Below, piece after piece: positions 26,501-35,474 of a stretch of 64,000 nucleotides of DNA. The stretch spans positions 5,394,001 to 5,458,000 of the forward strand of contig NZ_CP041244.1 of NCBI RefSeq assembly GCF_006547145.1, written 5' to 3'. The DNA comes from Actinomadura sp. WMMA1423. GTDB lineage: Bacteria; Actinomycetota; Actinomycetes; Streptosporangiales; Streptosporangiaceae. Positions within the stretch are counted from its first letter, which is position 1, and each line of letters starts with the position of its first letter. The translations under genes were made by a program, and so were the position numbers. Under the pieces are notes generated by a model that searched no databases, was not told where the DNA came from, and saw only the letters and a list, made by a program, of their open reading frames with translations.

Positions 26501-28171
26501 CTACGGGTGCCGCGGGTCGGGGGTTTTGAAGTCTGGCTCACCGAAATCAAAACCCCGCAGACCTAGACCAAGATTGAGGAGCTGCTCAACCTCGGCTTCG
26601 TGGGTCGCTTCATCAACGAGCGTGATGGTCTGACGGAAACTCTCCGCTAGCTCATTCCCAGCGGCTTGCAACCGTGCGATCACTTCGAAGGCAAGGAGCC
26701 GGAAGACATTATCCAGAGCTGCTCCTCGGCCCAGATAAAGACGAAGGGATTCTTCCGTCTCTGGATCTTGCATCTCGGAGAGGAGTTGACGCGCCCCGGA
26801 CCTGCGGCTCCTCAACTCCAAATGAGAGAACTCGCCCATAGACCGGTTCAGAACGCCAGCGCGTCGCCACCCCGCCAAGTCGATCCATCGGGACGGAGAC
26901 ACGAGACCCGGAGCGTTTTCTAGGTTTGCCGCCTTGAGGGGGCGCAGTCGCCACGCCCTCGCCCTGCATGTTTGCTCCAGCACTGTCCGCATGCACACGA
27001 GTGAAATATCGGTGTCTTCTAGCCAGAAGCGCCAAGCTGATCGAGCTGCCGAAGCGGCTACCAAAAGGGCGGTCCGTTCGGCGCCCGAGGACCATTCAGC
27101 GACTACGTGACTGGCCTCCGAGATCGCAATGAAGCGAAAGATTCGCGTCGCCAGTCCAGCCGGACTGAAGTCTTCTCCCAACTTCTCATGCGTCTGCTCG
27201 AAAGCCCTGAGCGCACCATCAACAGCTCGTCCGCGGCGCTCGAGGATCGCTCGCTCGACGGTTCCGGCCGCTAGTCCGCGCTGTAGGTGTGCTGCTGACG
27301 ACCGTTGGGCGACCTCGCGACGGTACGTCCTCGCGTCTTGGGCGATCTTCTGCATATCCGGTGCGACGACGGTGCTGAAGTCAAGCGGGCGCAGTGCACG
27401 GAGAGCATTTGGACCGAGGTCTGGTTGCAGCCTCAACTTCGGTCGTGCTGTCAGGTAGACCTGTAGGTCCGTACGCTTGCGGTCACGAGCAACTAGGCAG
27501 CCCACGCCAGATGCTGGGTAGAGCGCGAGGTCGAGGAGTTCAGCATACAACTCGGCCGCTTTGACGGTGGAGTCCGGTACGGTGACGCTGCCTCGCAGTG
27601 GATCGCTGGACTCGATGTCCCATGCGATAGCGTCGAGTACATCACCCCGTCCGTGGAGCCATTGGGACAGTCTTGCCCATGCCTGTCCGACGTCAATCTG
27701 GCACGAGGGGATCTCCTGCCAGACCCTGCCGATATAGTCGGCGCGGCTCTCATTCTCGCTCTGAGTCAGGCCGTGATGCCCTGCGATGTTGATTGTCCAG
27801 CGCTCGGTCTGCTGCCGCACGATGGCGGCCGGCCCGAGAACGTCTCCCATCCGAATACCGCGCGTGACCTCTACGATCTGATCTACGACCCAGTGGACAT
27901 GGTCGATGACACCGCGGTCGTACATATCTGGATGTTCCCACCACGTTGCCCCGAGTTGGACGAGCGCGACGTCAAAGATCGGAGCACGAGCCGTCACTTC
28001 CCAGAGCTTCTCAGGCACGAGGTCCGGTCGACGTGAAGCAGCGGTGATGCGGGCCTTATGGCGCACCATCAGAAAAGACAGCCAGAAATCCCATCCGTAC
28101 TTCCGAAGAGCGGCCTTCATACTCGCCGGATCAGGCCGCACACGCTGGGCATCGGTGAACGAGCGGGACAT
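26501..28171 (-). CDS. large hypothetical protein (556 aa)
   Basis: The ATG at 28171 (MSRSFTDAQ) gives 556 residues; the frame extends further up, but that part is low-complexity and antisense to another possible gene. The protein is soluble and largely helical, with no signal peptide or membrane helix. Recognisable stretches include WWEHPDMYDRGVIDHVHWVV near residue 75 and a helical C-terminal half with ISLVCMRTVLEQTCRARAWR. I recognise no family and no catalytic motif. It lies in the mobile region near a STAND defence gene and two recombinase remnants, so an accessory or defence role is possible, but nothing in the sequence proves it. Confidence 0.7.
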   Translation of the reverse strand: MSRSFTDAQRVRPDPASMKAALRKYGWDFWLSFLMVRHKARITAASRRPDLVPEKLWEVTARAPIFDVALVQLGATWWEHPDMYDRGVIDHVHWVVDQIVEVTRGIRMGDVLGPAAIVRQQTERWTINIAGHHGLTQSENESRADYIGRVWQEIPSCQIDVGQAWARLSQWLHGRGDVLDAIAWDIESSDPLRGSVTVPDSTVKAAELYAELLDLALYPASGVGCLVARDRKRTDLQVYLTARPKLRLQPDLGPNALRALRPLDFSTVVAPDMQKIAQDARTYRREVAQRSSAAHLQRGLAAGTVERAILERRGRAVDGALRAFEQTHEKLGEDFSPAGLATRIFRFIAISEASHVVAEWSSGAERTALLVAASAARSAWRFWLEDTDISLVCMRTVLEQTCRARAWRLRPLKAANLENAPGLVSPSRWIDLAGWRRAGVLNRSMGEFSHLELRSRRSGARQLLSEMQDPETEESLRLYLGRGAALDNVFRLLAFEVIARLQAAGNELAESFRQTITLVDEATHEAEVEQLLNLGLGLRGFDFGEPDFKTPDPRHP

Positions 28172-28234
28172 CTGTCGGCGGAAGGCACGTCCTGCCCGCC
28201 GCCCAGCGGGCCCTTTTGATTGCACGGACCTATC

Positions 28235-28453
28235 ATGCCCAGACACGTTGTTCCCGGCGACTGGATTTCGCGTAACTTCAGGCCCAGGGCGCGCGCCCGA
28301 CGGAGCTCCTCGCCCCGACCGGGGCGTCAACGTTCGCTCCGCGCTGCCATCGCATGGGAAATGGGTAGCCAGGAAGAACGTGCGCAATGGATCGCAGAGG
28401 CGGGAGACCCAGACGCAACTCGACGAGAAGCCGTAGACATCTGGCCGAGATGA
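28235..28453 (+). CDS. hypothetical small protein (72 aa)
   Basis: A frame from ATG 28235 encodes a basic first half and a protein-like acidic second half (AIAWEMGSQEERAQWIAEAG, then DPDATRREAVDIWPR). It occupies the gap between the large hypothetical gene and the deformylase fusion, on the opposite strand. The ribosome site is weak. The C-terminal composition favours a real or recently functional gene. No family is recognised. Confidence 0.38.
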   Translation: MPRHVVPGDWISRNFRPRARARRSSSPRPGRQRSLRAAIAWEMGSQEERAQWIAEAGDPDATRREAVDIWPR

Positions 28454-28534
28454 TGCCATCACGGGGCTGATGACTTCGAGGTCCTCAGCCTGCACCGAAC
28501 CCTCGCCCGGTGCGACGAGCTGGCTACCCCGACC

Positions 28535-28553
28535 GAGTGAGTGAGTGAGTGAG
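28535..28553. repeat. GAGT tetranucleotide tandem repeat
   Basis: About 4.7 copies of GAGT lie immediately beside the 3' end of the deformylase fusion gene. Short tetranucleotide runs can vary in length by slippage. Confidence 0.7.
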
Positions 28554-28561
28554 GTAAGCGT

Positions 28562-30067
28562 TCAGCGGTAGGACCATGACTGACCAGTTCCGCGGTAGTC
28601 CTCGACGGGGATCGGGTGGACGCCCTCGCGCATCCGGTCGGTGTAGAGATGCCCGTACAGGTGGTCGATTTCGTGCCCGGCCAAGCGAGCGAGCGCGGCG
28701 TTCAGGACGACGATCACCGACTGCCCGTCCAGACGGGTATGAGTGACTTCCAGCCGGAGCGGACGGGGCACCAGGCCGCGCACGTCGAAGAAGCTGAGGC
28801 ACCCCTCGTACTGCTCGTCGGTCTCGGACGATGCGTTGATCACGCGGGGGTTGAGCAGCACGAGCGGCTCAGCGTCGGGATCGGGTGGGGCGATGACAGC
28901 GGCGGCGCGGTCGATGCCGATCTGTGGTGCGGCCAGCCCCATGCCCTTGCCGAACACGTGATGTTCGCGGACTCGCTGCATCGCGGCGAACAACCGGTCG
29001 ATGACATCGCGGGCCTCAGCGGCTTCGGTGGGTAGAACGAACGGGCGGGCCGTCGTGGCCAGGATCGGTTCGCCACGTTGGACGATGCCAGCGGCTTTCA
29101 TGCGATCGCTGGCGGTGCGTAGTTCGAGACGTGGCTGGTCGGCATCGTCGTCGCGGGCGCGGAACCGCCATTCCAGCCGGTAGCGAGCGCCCATCGGCGG
29201 GTCCTGGGTCGCCCACGAGAACATGAGCCGATCCCCGTCCTCGGTGCGGGTGATGGGGGTACGTAGGGGGACGGCTTCTGCAGTGGTGGAAGTTTCGGTG
29301 CCCCATACCACCGGGTCCAGCTCGGCGGGGAACACCAGCTCGACCGACAGGCGACGTGTGGGTAGGCGGACGGCGCGCTGGAACCATGGGCCCCACCGCC
29401 CGTCATCGACCTGGTAGCCATACTCGATGGTCGAGTGCTGGCCGGGGTAGAGGGGGAAGCGTCCGCGGTCGTTGTCCAGGCACAGCCACGCCTCTTTGAA
29501 CGAGTCACGATCTTGCTTGGGTCGCCACTTCATGGGTTCGCCATCGCAGGCCGCGGTCAGTACGAGTTCGTCCCAGGTGAGCGGGCGGGCCCGATACAAG
29601 GCATTGGACTGGTCGGGACGGCCGGGGTAGCGGTCGACGCTGATGCGGATCAGGTAGCGGGTGACAGGTTCGGCGCCGCCGTTGAACAGCCGGCGCCGCT
29701 GCATCGGCCGGTAGGTCGTCCCGTCGTATTCCAACCGGGCATGGTCCTCCTCCACGACCAGACCCTCGACGTTGCTCGCGCCAGCACTGGTGCTGGCGGC
29801 GCGGGTCGGCCCGTCGGCTCGCCACGCCTGCCACAAGGAACCATCCGCGCTGAGCACGCCGTCGGCCTTACGGGCGAAGTCCTCACTGGCTGGATGGCGT
29901 CCAGCCTCAACATGGCTGACGTAGGACGGGTCGAAGCCCATCGCCGCCGCCAATTTCTTCTTCGACATCGCGCGGTGTTCGCGCCACCAGGTCAAAGCGT
30001 CGCCGAACGGAGGCGTCCCCTCGGCGGAGGCGGTCGCTGGATCATCGGCGGAGTGCTGAACGCCCAT
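28562..30067 (-). CDS. XRE helix-turn-helix / peptide deformylase fusion protein
   Basis: The 501-residue protein has two recognisable parts. Residues ~20-75 are a Cro/C1-type HTH (KKKLAAAMGFDPSYVSHVEA). The middle (about 100-330) is beta-rich and of unknown function. From residue 375 it is a peptide deformylase with all three metal-site motifs: GMGLAAPQIG, EGCLSF (421-426) and HEIDH (465-469). Deformylase removes the formyl group from N-terminal Met; here it may act on a special substrate, or the fold may be used as a sensor. It is divergent from an oxidoreductase/aminotransferase/Nudix operon and probably regulates it through its HTH. That link is inference. Confidence 0.85.
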   Translation of the reverse strand: MGVQHSADDPATASAEGTPPFGDALTWWREHRAMSKKKLAAAMGFDPSYVSHVEAGRHPASEDFARKADGVLSADGSLWQAWRADGPTRAASTSAGASNVEGLVVEEDHARLEYDGTTYRPMQRRRLFNGGAEPVTRYLIRISVDRYPGRPDQSNALYRARPLTWDELVLTAACDGEPMKWRPKQDRDSFKEAWLCLDNDRGRFPLYPGQHSTIEYGYQVDDGRWGPWFQRAVRLPTRRLSVELVFPAELDPVVWGTETSTTAEAVPLRTPITRTEDGDRLMFSWATQDPPMGARYRLEWRFRARDDDADQPRLELRTASDRMKAAGIVQRGEPILATTARPFVLPTEAAEARDVIDRLFAAMQRVREHHVFGKGMGLAAPQIGIDRAAAVIAPPDPDAEPLVLLNPRVINASSETDEQYEGCLSFFDVRGLVPRPLRLEVTHTRLDGQSVIVVLNAALARLAGHEIDHLYGHLYTDRMREGVHPIPVEDYRGTGQSWSYR

Positions 30068-30194
30068 GTCCTAATCATCTCTTCAATTCAGGCTGAGCGA
30101 ATGAATGAACCGTGAATGAGGTCCCGTCAGCGTGGCCTCACAGACCGTATCGAGGGTTACCTCCCTGGTGACGACAACCTCGAGGAGGCTCTCG

Positions 30195-31289
30195 ATGACT
30201 CGCTTGGCTCCCCCCGACTCGCCAGTCGCCGATCAGGGTTGGCGGCTCCTGATCGTCGGCGCCGGTCAGCGCACCGTTGATGTGCTGCTGCCGGCGCTGC
30301 ACCGGGCCATGCCGACCGCGCGGGTCGCAGCTATCTGTGATCCCGATCCCGCCGTCGCCGTCCGGATCGCGGGGCTGACACAAGCAGGGCGGCTGGTCGA
30401 TGACGTCTCGGTGTTCGCCGAACTGGACCGAGCTCTGGCCGCAGGCCCGTACCAGGTCGCGATCCTGGCCTGTCCGCACGACCTGCACCAAGAGGCGACA
30501 TTACGGCTGACCGACGCGCACATCGCGGTGTGGAAGGAGAAGCCCTACGCCCTCACGCTTCAGCAGGCCGCCCAGCTGGCACCCCGCAATGTGCGAGTGC
30601 TGGCGCATCGTCCACACGGGCAGCTGCTGCAGATCGCTACCGACCGGATGGCGGCCTGGGGACGGCTACTGTCATACCGAATCCGGATCACCCGTCCTAC
30701 CGGCGACTACACCGGCACTTGGCGTGCCTCGGCTGAACGCGCGGGCGGTGGCGCCATCTGCGACCTGGGCTACCACGCCTTCGACCTGATCAGCCGCCTC
30801 ACCGGAGGGCCCTCCGCGCGACCGGCCACCGTATACGCGGTCACCACCGGCTCCCCGGTGCACCGGCCCGCCGTTGAGGTGGAGGAGAGCGCCCACCTGA
30901 CCATCACTCACGCCGACGGATGCGCAGGCACCGTGCACCTCTCGCGCTGCGAAGAGCGCGCCGACGAGATCGACCTGGTCGCCGAGCAAGGACGCATCAC
31001 GATCTCGGGCGACCAGGCGGTGCTTCGCATCACCACTCCGGCCGGACGAACCCACCATGCCGAGGTAACAGCCGCCGACGACGATCCGTGGGCGGCGATG
31101 CTGTGCCACCACGCCCAGACCCTCAGCGACACAGCGGTCACCGCCGCCGAGGCCCGCATCGGCATCGCTGCGACCGCACTGATGGAGGCGGCCTACGCCT
31201 CGGTGCGGCTGGGCCGTCCCGCCCATGTGGCCTCCTGCGCCGGCGCTGCTCCGGCGACCGTCCCCACCCTGGAAGAGCGCGCATCATGA
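30195..31289 (+). CDS. Gfo/Idh/MocA-family oxidoreductase
   Basis: The ATG at 30195 follows GAGGAGG at ideal spacing, giving 364 residues. The N-terminus is a Rossmann fold (RLLIVGAGQRTVDVLLPAL, then VAAICDPDPAVAVRIAGL), and VWKEKPYALTLQQAAQ contains the family EKP motif whose Lys is catalytic. The C-terminal half is the substrate-binding GFO_IDH domain (GGGAICDLGYHAFDLISRL). It uses NAD(P) to oxidise or reduce a sugar-like alcohol/ketone. It overlaps the aminotransferase gene by 4 bases, so both enzymes likely act in one keto/amino-sugar or amino-cyclitol pathway. Confidence 0.9.
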   Translation: MTRLAPPDSPVADQGWRLLIVGAGQRTVDVLLPALHRAMPTARVAAICDPDPAVAVRIAGLTQAGRLVDDVSVFAELDRALAAGPYQVAILACPHDLHQEATLRLTDAHIAVWKEKPYALTLQQAAQLAPRNVRVLAHRPHGQLLQIATDRMAAWGRLLSYRIRITRPTGDYTGTWRASAERAGGGAICDLGYHAFDLISRLTGGPSARPATVYAVTTGSPVHRPAVEVEESAHLTITHADGCAGTVHLSRCEERADEIDLVAEQGRITISGDQAVLRITTPAGRTHHAEVTAADDDPWAAMLCHHAQTLSDTAVTAAEARIGIAATALMEAAYASVRLGRPAHVASCAGAAPATVPTLEERAS

Positions 31290-32503
31290 CCGCCACGTGG
31301 CCACCCATCGACGCCGAGGTCTCCGCCGCGGTCACCCGGCAACTGCACACGACCGTTTCCATCTACGACCGGTCAGGGATCATCGCCCGGTTCGAGGACG
31401 CGTTCGCCGCCCGTCACAACGCCTCGCATGCGTTGCTGACCTCATCAGGCACCGCCGCGCTGCATTCGGCCTACTACGCGCTCGGCCTCGGCCCGGGCGA
31501 CGAGGCGATCGTGCAGGGCTACACCTTCTTCGCCACCGCAACCCCACTGCTCCAACTGGGTGCCGTCCCGGTCCTGGCCGACGTCGACATCCACGGCGAA
31601 CTCGACCTCGGACGCGCGGCCGAACTGCTCACGGACCGCACCAAAGCCGTGGTCATCACGCACATGTGGGGCAACCCACAGAACACCCGCCGGCTGCGTG
31701 ACTGGTGCGATGCGCGCGGGCTGGCGCTGGTGGAGGACTGCTCCCACGCCCACGGCGCCACCCGCGACGGCGTCAGCGTTGGTGAACTCGCTGACGCCGC
31801 CTGCTGGAGCCTTCAGGGCCGCAAGACCATCACCGCAGGCGAGGGCGGCATCCTGATCACCCCGCACCGCGAGGTCTACGAAAAGGCCACACTCCTTGGC
31901 CACTTCAACAAACGTGCCCTGGCCGAGGTGAGAACCGAGTCGCCGCTGTACCGGTTCGCCGAGACCGGACTCGGACTCAAATACCGGGCGCATCCCCTCG
32001 GGCTGGCGATGGCGGAGGTCTACCTGCGACGCCTGGACGACTGGCTACTCGCTCGCCAAAGCCACGCCGCCCGTCTGGAGAATTTCCTGGCCGGACGAGC
32101 CGGCATCAGCGTGCTCACCCCAACAGGCCCCGACCGAACCGCTACCTTCTACGCTTTCGTGTTCACCATCGACCCACACGCTGCCGGGTTCTCCCGCGAG
32201 GATCTTCTCCGCGCTCTCCGGCAGTGCGGATACGGCGAGATCAGCACCTGCGACGCGATGCGGCCGCTGCACACCTACCCCGTCTTCGCCGCGCCCAGAT
32301 CACCGGTCACCGTCTACAAGACGTCATGTCTCCGCTGCGAACCGCACGTCGCCGAACGCCTGGCCGCCACCTCGCTACTGATCAACGTTCCCGCCGAGGA
32401 TGGACCGGCCGGACACGCCTTCATCGACACCGCGATCAACATCCTCGACCGAGCCCTCAACGCCCTCGCCGCGCCGCCTGGCCGGACTACCCTGCCAGCG
32501 TGA
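31286..32503 (+). CDS. DegT/DnrJ/EryC1/StrS-family aminotransferase
   Basis: The start ATG at 31286 overlaps the oxidoreductase stop (ATGA). The 405-residue protein is a PLP enzyme: LLTSSGTAALHSAYYALGLG at the N-terminus, the cofactor-holding LVEDCSHAHGA, and SLQGRKTITAGEGGIL, in which the Lys forms the PLP Schiff base. The family transfers an amino group, usually from Glu, to keto sugars or cyclitols such as aminoshikimate-type precursors. With the upstream dehydrogenase it forms an oxidise-then-aminate pair. The final product cannot be named. Confidence 0.92.
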   Translation: MTATWPPIDAEVSAAVTRQLHTTVSIYDRSGIIARFEDAFAARHNASHALLTSSGTAALHSAYYALGLGPGDEAIVQGYTFFATATPLLQLGAVPVLADVDIHGELDLGRAAELLTDRTKAVVITHMWGNPQNTRRLRDWCDARGLALVEDCSHAHGATRDGVSVGELADAACWSLQGRKTITAGEGGILITPHREVYEKATLLGHFNKRALAEVRTESPLYRFAETGLGLKYRAHPLGLAMAEVYLRRLDDWLLARQSHAARLENFLAGRAGISVLTPTGPDRTATFYAFVFTIDPHAAGFSREDLLRALRQCGYGEISTCDAMRPLHTYPVFAAPRSPVTVYKTSCLRCEPHVAERLAATSLLINVPAEDGPAGHAFIDTAINILDRALNALAAPPGRTTLPA

Positions 32504-32922
32504 CCACCGCATCCGGGCTCGACATCCAGCGACTCCACGCCGACGCCGACCACGACGGCATCACCAAACTCGTGGTCGGCGCCATCGTTCATGCCGATGA
32601 CCAGGTGCTCATCCTGCGCCGCTCCGCTGAGGACACGTTCATGGCCGGCATCGAAGAACTTCCTTCAGGCGGCGTCGAGTCAGGCGAGAACCTGCTCACC
32701 GCACTGGAGCGCGAACTCGCTGAGGAAATTGGCTGGACCGGACAACTCGTCCTCGATCCCGGCTTCGTTACTCACTTCGACTACACCTCTGGATCCGGTC
32801 GCAAAGCTCGCCAGTACACGTTCGGCGTGCCCCACCACGGCCAGTCCATCGTTCTGAGCACCGAGCACACCGCCTATCGATGGCTCCGCCTCGCCGACCT
32901 GAACGGACTCCGACGTCACTGA
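32500..32922 (+). CDS. Nudix hydrolase, C-terminus probably frameshifted
   Basis: A GTG at 32500 overlaps the aminotransferase stop (GTGA). The 140-residue frame contains a full Nudix box, GGVESGENLLTALERELAEE, which binds Mg and hydrolyses a nucleoside diphosphate linked to another group. The frame stops early at GLRRH. Adjacent out-of-frame sequence from about 32915 reads DVTEETARAILEW, the expected last helix. A one-base deletion near 32913 would explain this. The catalytic part is complete, so a shortened enzyme may still work. In this operon it could act on the pathway's nucleotide-linked intermediate. Confidence 0.85.
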   Translation: MTTASGLDIQRLHADADHDGITKLVVGAIVHADDQVLILRRSAEDTFMAGIEELPSGGVESGENLLTALERELAEEIGWTGQLVLDPGFVTHFDYTSGSGRKARQYTFGVPHHGQSIVLSTEHTAYRWLRLADLNGLRRH

Positions 32923-33001
32923 AGAGACCGCTCGAGCAATCCTGGAGTGGACCGCCTCATGCTCCTGGCGGCAAAGCAGCACGAAAGTCCGGCGAGATTG
33001 A

Positions 33002-33184
33002 GCGCGAGCAGGGCGCACCTATGCGTTCCTCGCCATCGACGGCGCCGAGGACACCTCCACGGTTGAGGACCGACGGATGTATGCCGACAACATCGCCTCG
33101 CTGCACCGACATCCGGGGCGGTGCTCGTGTCCGCAGTGCCCGTCTAACGGCGCTACTAGGAACGTCCCTGCCCCAGCCGAATGA
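33002..33184 (+). pseudogene. gene fragment with CxCxxC ending
   Basis: One frame reads RTYAFLAIDGAEDTSTVEDR, then MYADNIASLHRHPGRCSCPQ ending shortly after at 33184. The composition is clearly protein-like, but no start codon precedes it after the in-frame stop at 32999. It looks like the C-terminal remnant of an unknown gene with a short Cys cluster. An internal ATG at 33077 could start a ~35-residue peptide. Confidence 0.4.
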
Positions 33185-33416
33185 CGAGACCCGGTGGGCG
33201 GGGTCATCACACTGACCGTCGGCGTGGCTGATATTTGCGGTGTGGGCCCAGGCTCCAGAACGGCCATGCCCGTTTGTGCGATTGCTGAGCTCGGAGGCGT
33301 CAGGCCGACATCTGCAGGAAGAGCGTCACACCTCACTGCCTAGGGGTGACGCTACGAGGCCCTCAGCGGAGGAGTGCACGTGCTTGCGGTGCAGCCGGGC
33401 CGTCTCCTGAACCAGG

Positions 33417-33623
33417 TCATCCCCGGTCGAGAGCGCCGGCCTTGATCTGGCGACTCAGCCTCCGCCAGGCCCCGCCCGTCAGTACGAGCCTGGAACCTTC
33501 CGGATCTTTGGAGTCGCGTACGGCCGCGTAGCCACTGACACCCGCTAGCTCGACGCACTGATCCGTCGTCTGCTGGCTGCGTGTGCTCTTGATCCAAGAA
33601 GCTTCGCCGAAATCCGGAATCAT
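33417..33623 (-). CDS. DUF397 domain protein
   Basis: The 68-residue product has the family hallmarks: WIKSTRSQQTTDQCVELAG and AAVRDSKDPEGSRLVL, followed by WRRL. DUF397 proteins occur beside XRE-DUF5753 regulators across actinomycetes and act in the WhiJ-type developmental or stress control circuits as the partner of the HTH protein. Here it follows the XRE gene by only 10 bases, so they are co-transcribed. Confidence 0.93.
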   Translation of the reverse strand: MIPDFGEASWIKSTRSQQTTDQCVELAGVSGYAAVRDSKDPEGSRLVLTGGAWRRLSRQIKAGALDRG

Positions 33624-33633
33624 GCTTACTTGT

Positions 33634-34491
33634 CTACCTGGTCTGGTGACGACCGGCTATGGCTTTGATCAGGTCGACAGATGCCGCAGGGCTGAGGGCG
33701 GTCGCGCTGAGGTGCTGGAATGCACTGGTCGTGGCCTGGACGTCGGCGGCACGTTCCAGAAAGAGAGTGCCCGAGACGCTGTCGACATACGCGACGTCGG
33801 GGTCCGAGCCGGGAAAGCTGAAGACTCCGATCATGCCGCTCAGTGAGGCGTGTGGACCTGCGCTGAACGGCATGACTTGGATGTCGACTCCTGGACGATG
33901 CGCCATCTCGACCAAGTGCATGAGTTGCTCGTGCATGACCTCGGGTCCACCGATCTCGCGGTAGAGCGCGGCCTCGTCCAGTACTGCCCAGAGCCGAAGG
34001 GTGCCCGCCTCGGTGATGACGGCTTGTCTCTTCATCCGGAGGCTGACGCGGCGTCCGATCTCGTCCTCTCCAAGCGTCAGCGGTCCGGCACGGGTGATGA
34101 TCGCTCGCGCGTAGTCGGAAGTCTGCAGGAGGCCCGGGACGGAGGATGGCTGGTACGTCCGGAGCGACTCCGCCGCTGACTCCAGACCGATGTAGGTTCG
34201 GGCGTTCTTGCTCAGCATGTCGCTGTAGGGCTGCCACCACTCTCTTTGCCGCGCCGCCTTGGCCAACTGGACGAGCGCCTCACGAGTGGCGGGATCGTCT
34301 ACCTCGTAGAGATCAAGGAGATCCATGACGTCCGACCAAGGGACGGAGATCCGTCCCTTCTCGATCCGCGAGACCTTCGCTCCGTACCAGCCCAGGCGCT
34401 CGGTGACCTGGTCACCTGTGAGCCCTGCCGCCTCGCGCAACTGACGGAGTTCCATGCCGAGTTGTCGGCGTCGGACTGTCGGGGAGGTCAC
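33634..34491 (-). CDS. XRE-family regulator with DUF5753 domain (WhiJ-like)
   Basis: The GTG at 34491 (VTSPTVRRRQLG) follows GAGGTGGGG and gives the usual 285 residues; frames starting further up add a non-homologous leader. Residues ~10-65 form the HTH (LRQLREAAGLTGDQVTERLG, KVSRIEKGRISV). The rest is DUF5753 (PSSVPGLLQTSDYARAIITR and VDIQVMPFSAGPHASLSG). Such proteins repress or activate developmental genes together with a DUF397 partner. An anti-sigma-like ATPase is encoded divergently, completing a common actinomycete three-gene set. Confidence 0.93.
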   Translation of the reverse strand: MTSPTVRRRQLGMELRQLREAAGLTGDQVTERLGWYGAKVSRIEKGRISVPWSDVMDLLDLYEVDDPATREALVQLAKAARQREWWQPYSDMLSKNARTYIGLESAAESLRTYQPSSVPGLLQTSDYARAIITRAGPLTLGEDEIGRRVSLRMKRQAVITEAGTLRLWAVLDEAALYREIGGPEVMHEQLMHLVEMAHRPGVDIQVMPFSAGPHASLSGMIGVFSFPGSDPDVAYVDSVSGTLFLERAADVQATTSAFQHLSATALSPAASVDLIKAIAGRHQTR

Positions 34492-34730
34492 CGCGCGCCC
34501 CACCTCTTCCATCTCAGGAGAAATTTCACGAGAGCAGTTGCACATGAGTATGCCACCCAGCACACTGACGGTGTGCGGCGAGTCACAATGTGTGGCGGAA
34601 GTTGCCTCTACAGACCTTGATCTTTGTCGACGCAGGGGCTGTCGTCGCTGATCAGATACCGCCGCGCGGCCGGGCTATGGATTGGAGCCCTCGCCCGGCC
34701 GCGCGGCCTCACTCCTCAAGGGAGGTATGG

Positions 34731-35300
34731 ATGAGGATAGCTTCGAGGGCGCTGACGGCGCCCGATCTCCAGAGTCCCGAGGGATCTACCAAGACACTCG
34801 GGGCTGCGTGTGACGACACCGTCTCCGTCGTGCCGGACCTGGACGGCGCATTGGTCGCCTCAAGGGCACCGACGCCGCGCCAGGCCACCGCCGACGGGGT
34901 GAACACGGAAGCTCACAGGGACGGTCATTTCTGGCACGTTGACGTCCCCGGCGTGACCGACGCCGTGCCCCTGCTGCGTCGTTGGGTCCACCTGCTGCTG
35001 GCCGACGACGCGGAGCTGACCGAGGCATTCGAACTGATCGTCAGCGAGTACGGCACCAACGCGCTGTGGCACTCGGCCAGTGGAGCGCCCGGCGGTCGGA
35101 TCAGGGTCGAACTCTGCATTAATCGCCGGCAGACGCGCCTCACAGTCTTGGACGACGGTCCCATCCCCGCTCGGACCGACGAGGACACAGACCCGGCTGA
35201 GCACGGACGCGGACTGATCCTGGCAGATGCCTACGCTGACGAGACCGGTCAGTACGACTGTGTCGACGGCCACGCCGCCTGGGCCCTGATCAACCGCTGA
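34731..35300 (+). CDS. RsbW-like histidine-kinase-type ATPase (anti-sigma-like)
   Basis: The ATG at 34731 lies 5 bases after GGAGG. The 189-residue protein has a disordered N-terminus, then a HATPase_c_2 fold: AFELIVSEYGTNALWHSASG is the N box that binds Mg-ATP, and TRLTVLDDGPIP plus HGRGLILADAYAD correspond to the G boxes. RsbW-type proteins bind sigma factors or phosphorylate antagonists. It is divergent from the XRE-DUF397 pair, the standard arrangement for this set. Confidence 0.88.
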   Translation: MRIASRALTAPDLQSPEGSTKTLGAACDDTVSVVPDLDGALVASRAPTPRQATADGVNTEAHRDGHFWHVDVPGVTDAVPLLRRWVHLLLADDAELTEAFELIVSEYGTNALWHSASGAPGGRIRVELCINRRQTRLTVLDDGPIPARTDEDTDPAEHGRGLILADAYADETGQYDCVDGHAAWALINR

Positions 35301-35340
35301 GACTGGGACGCGCGCCGCACCCCCACGGTGCGCATCCTTC

Positions 35341-35411
35341 GCCGGCCATCCCCCGGCCGGCCCGTCGTGCGGTCGGTGGCTGTTCCCCCCGGAATCCACC
35401 GGCCGCACGAC
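35341..35411 (+). terminator. tandem stem-loops after the ATPase gene
   Basis: GCCGGCC/GGCCGGC (35341-35361, 7-base loop) is followed by a 16-bp stem between 35364-35379 and 35396-35411 with a single G-U pair. Both lie between the ATPase gene and the next gene. Confidence 0.65.
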
Positions 35412-35474
35412 ACCTCATAAGCCACCCAATCACCTGACGAGCGCGTGTCTCGCGTTCGCTCTGGAGGTGACGTT

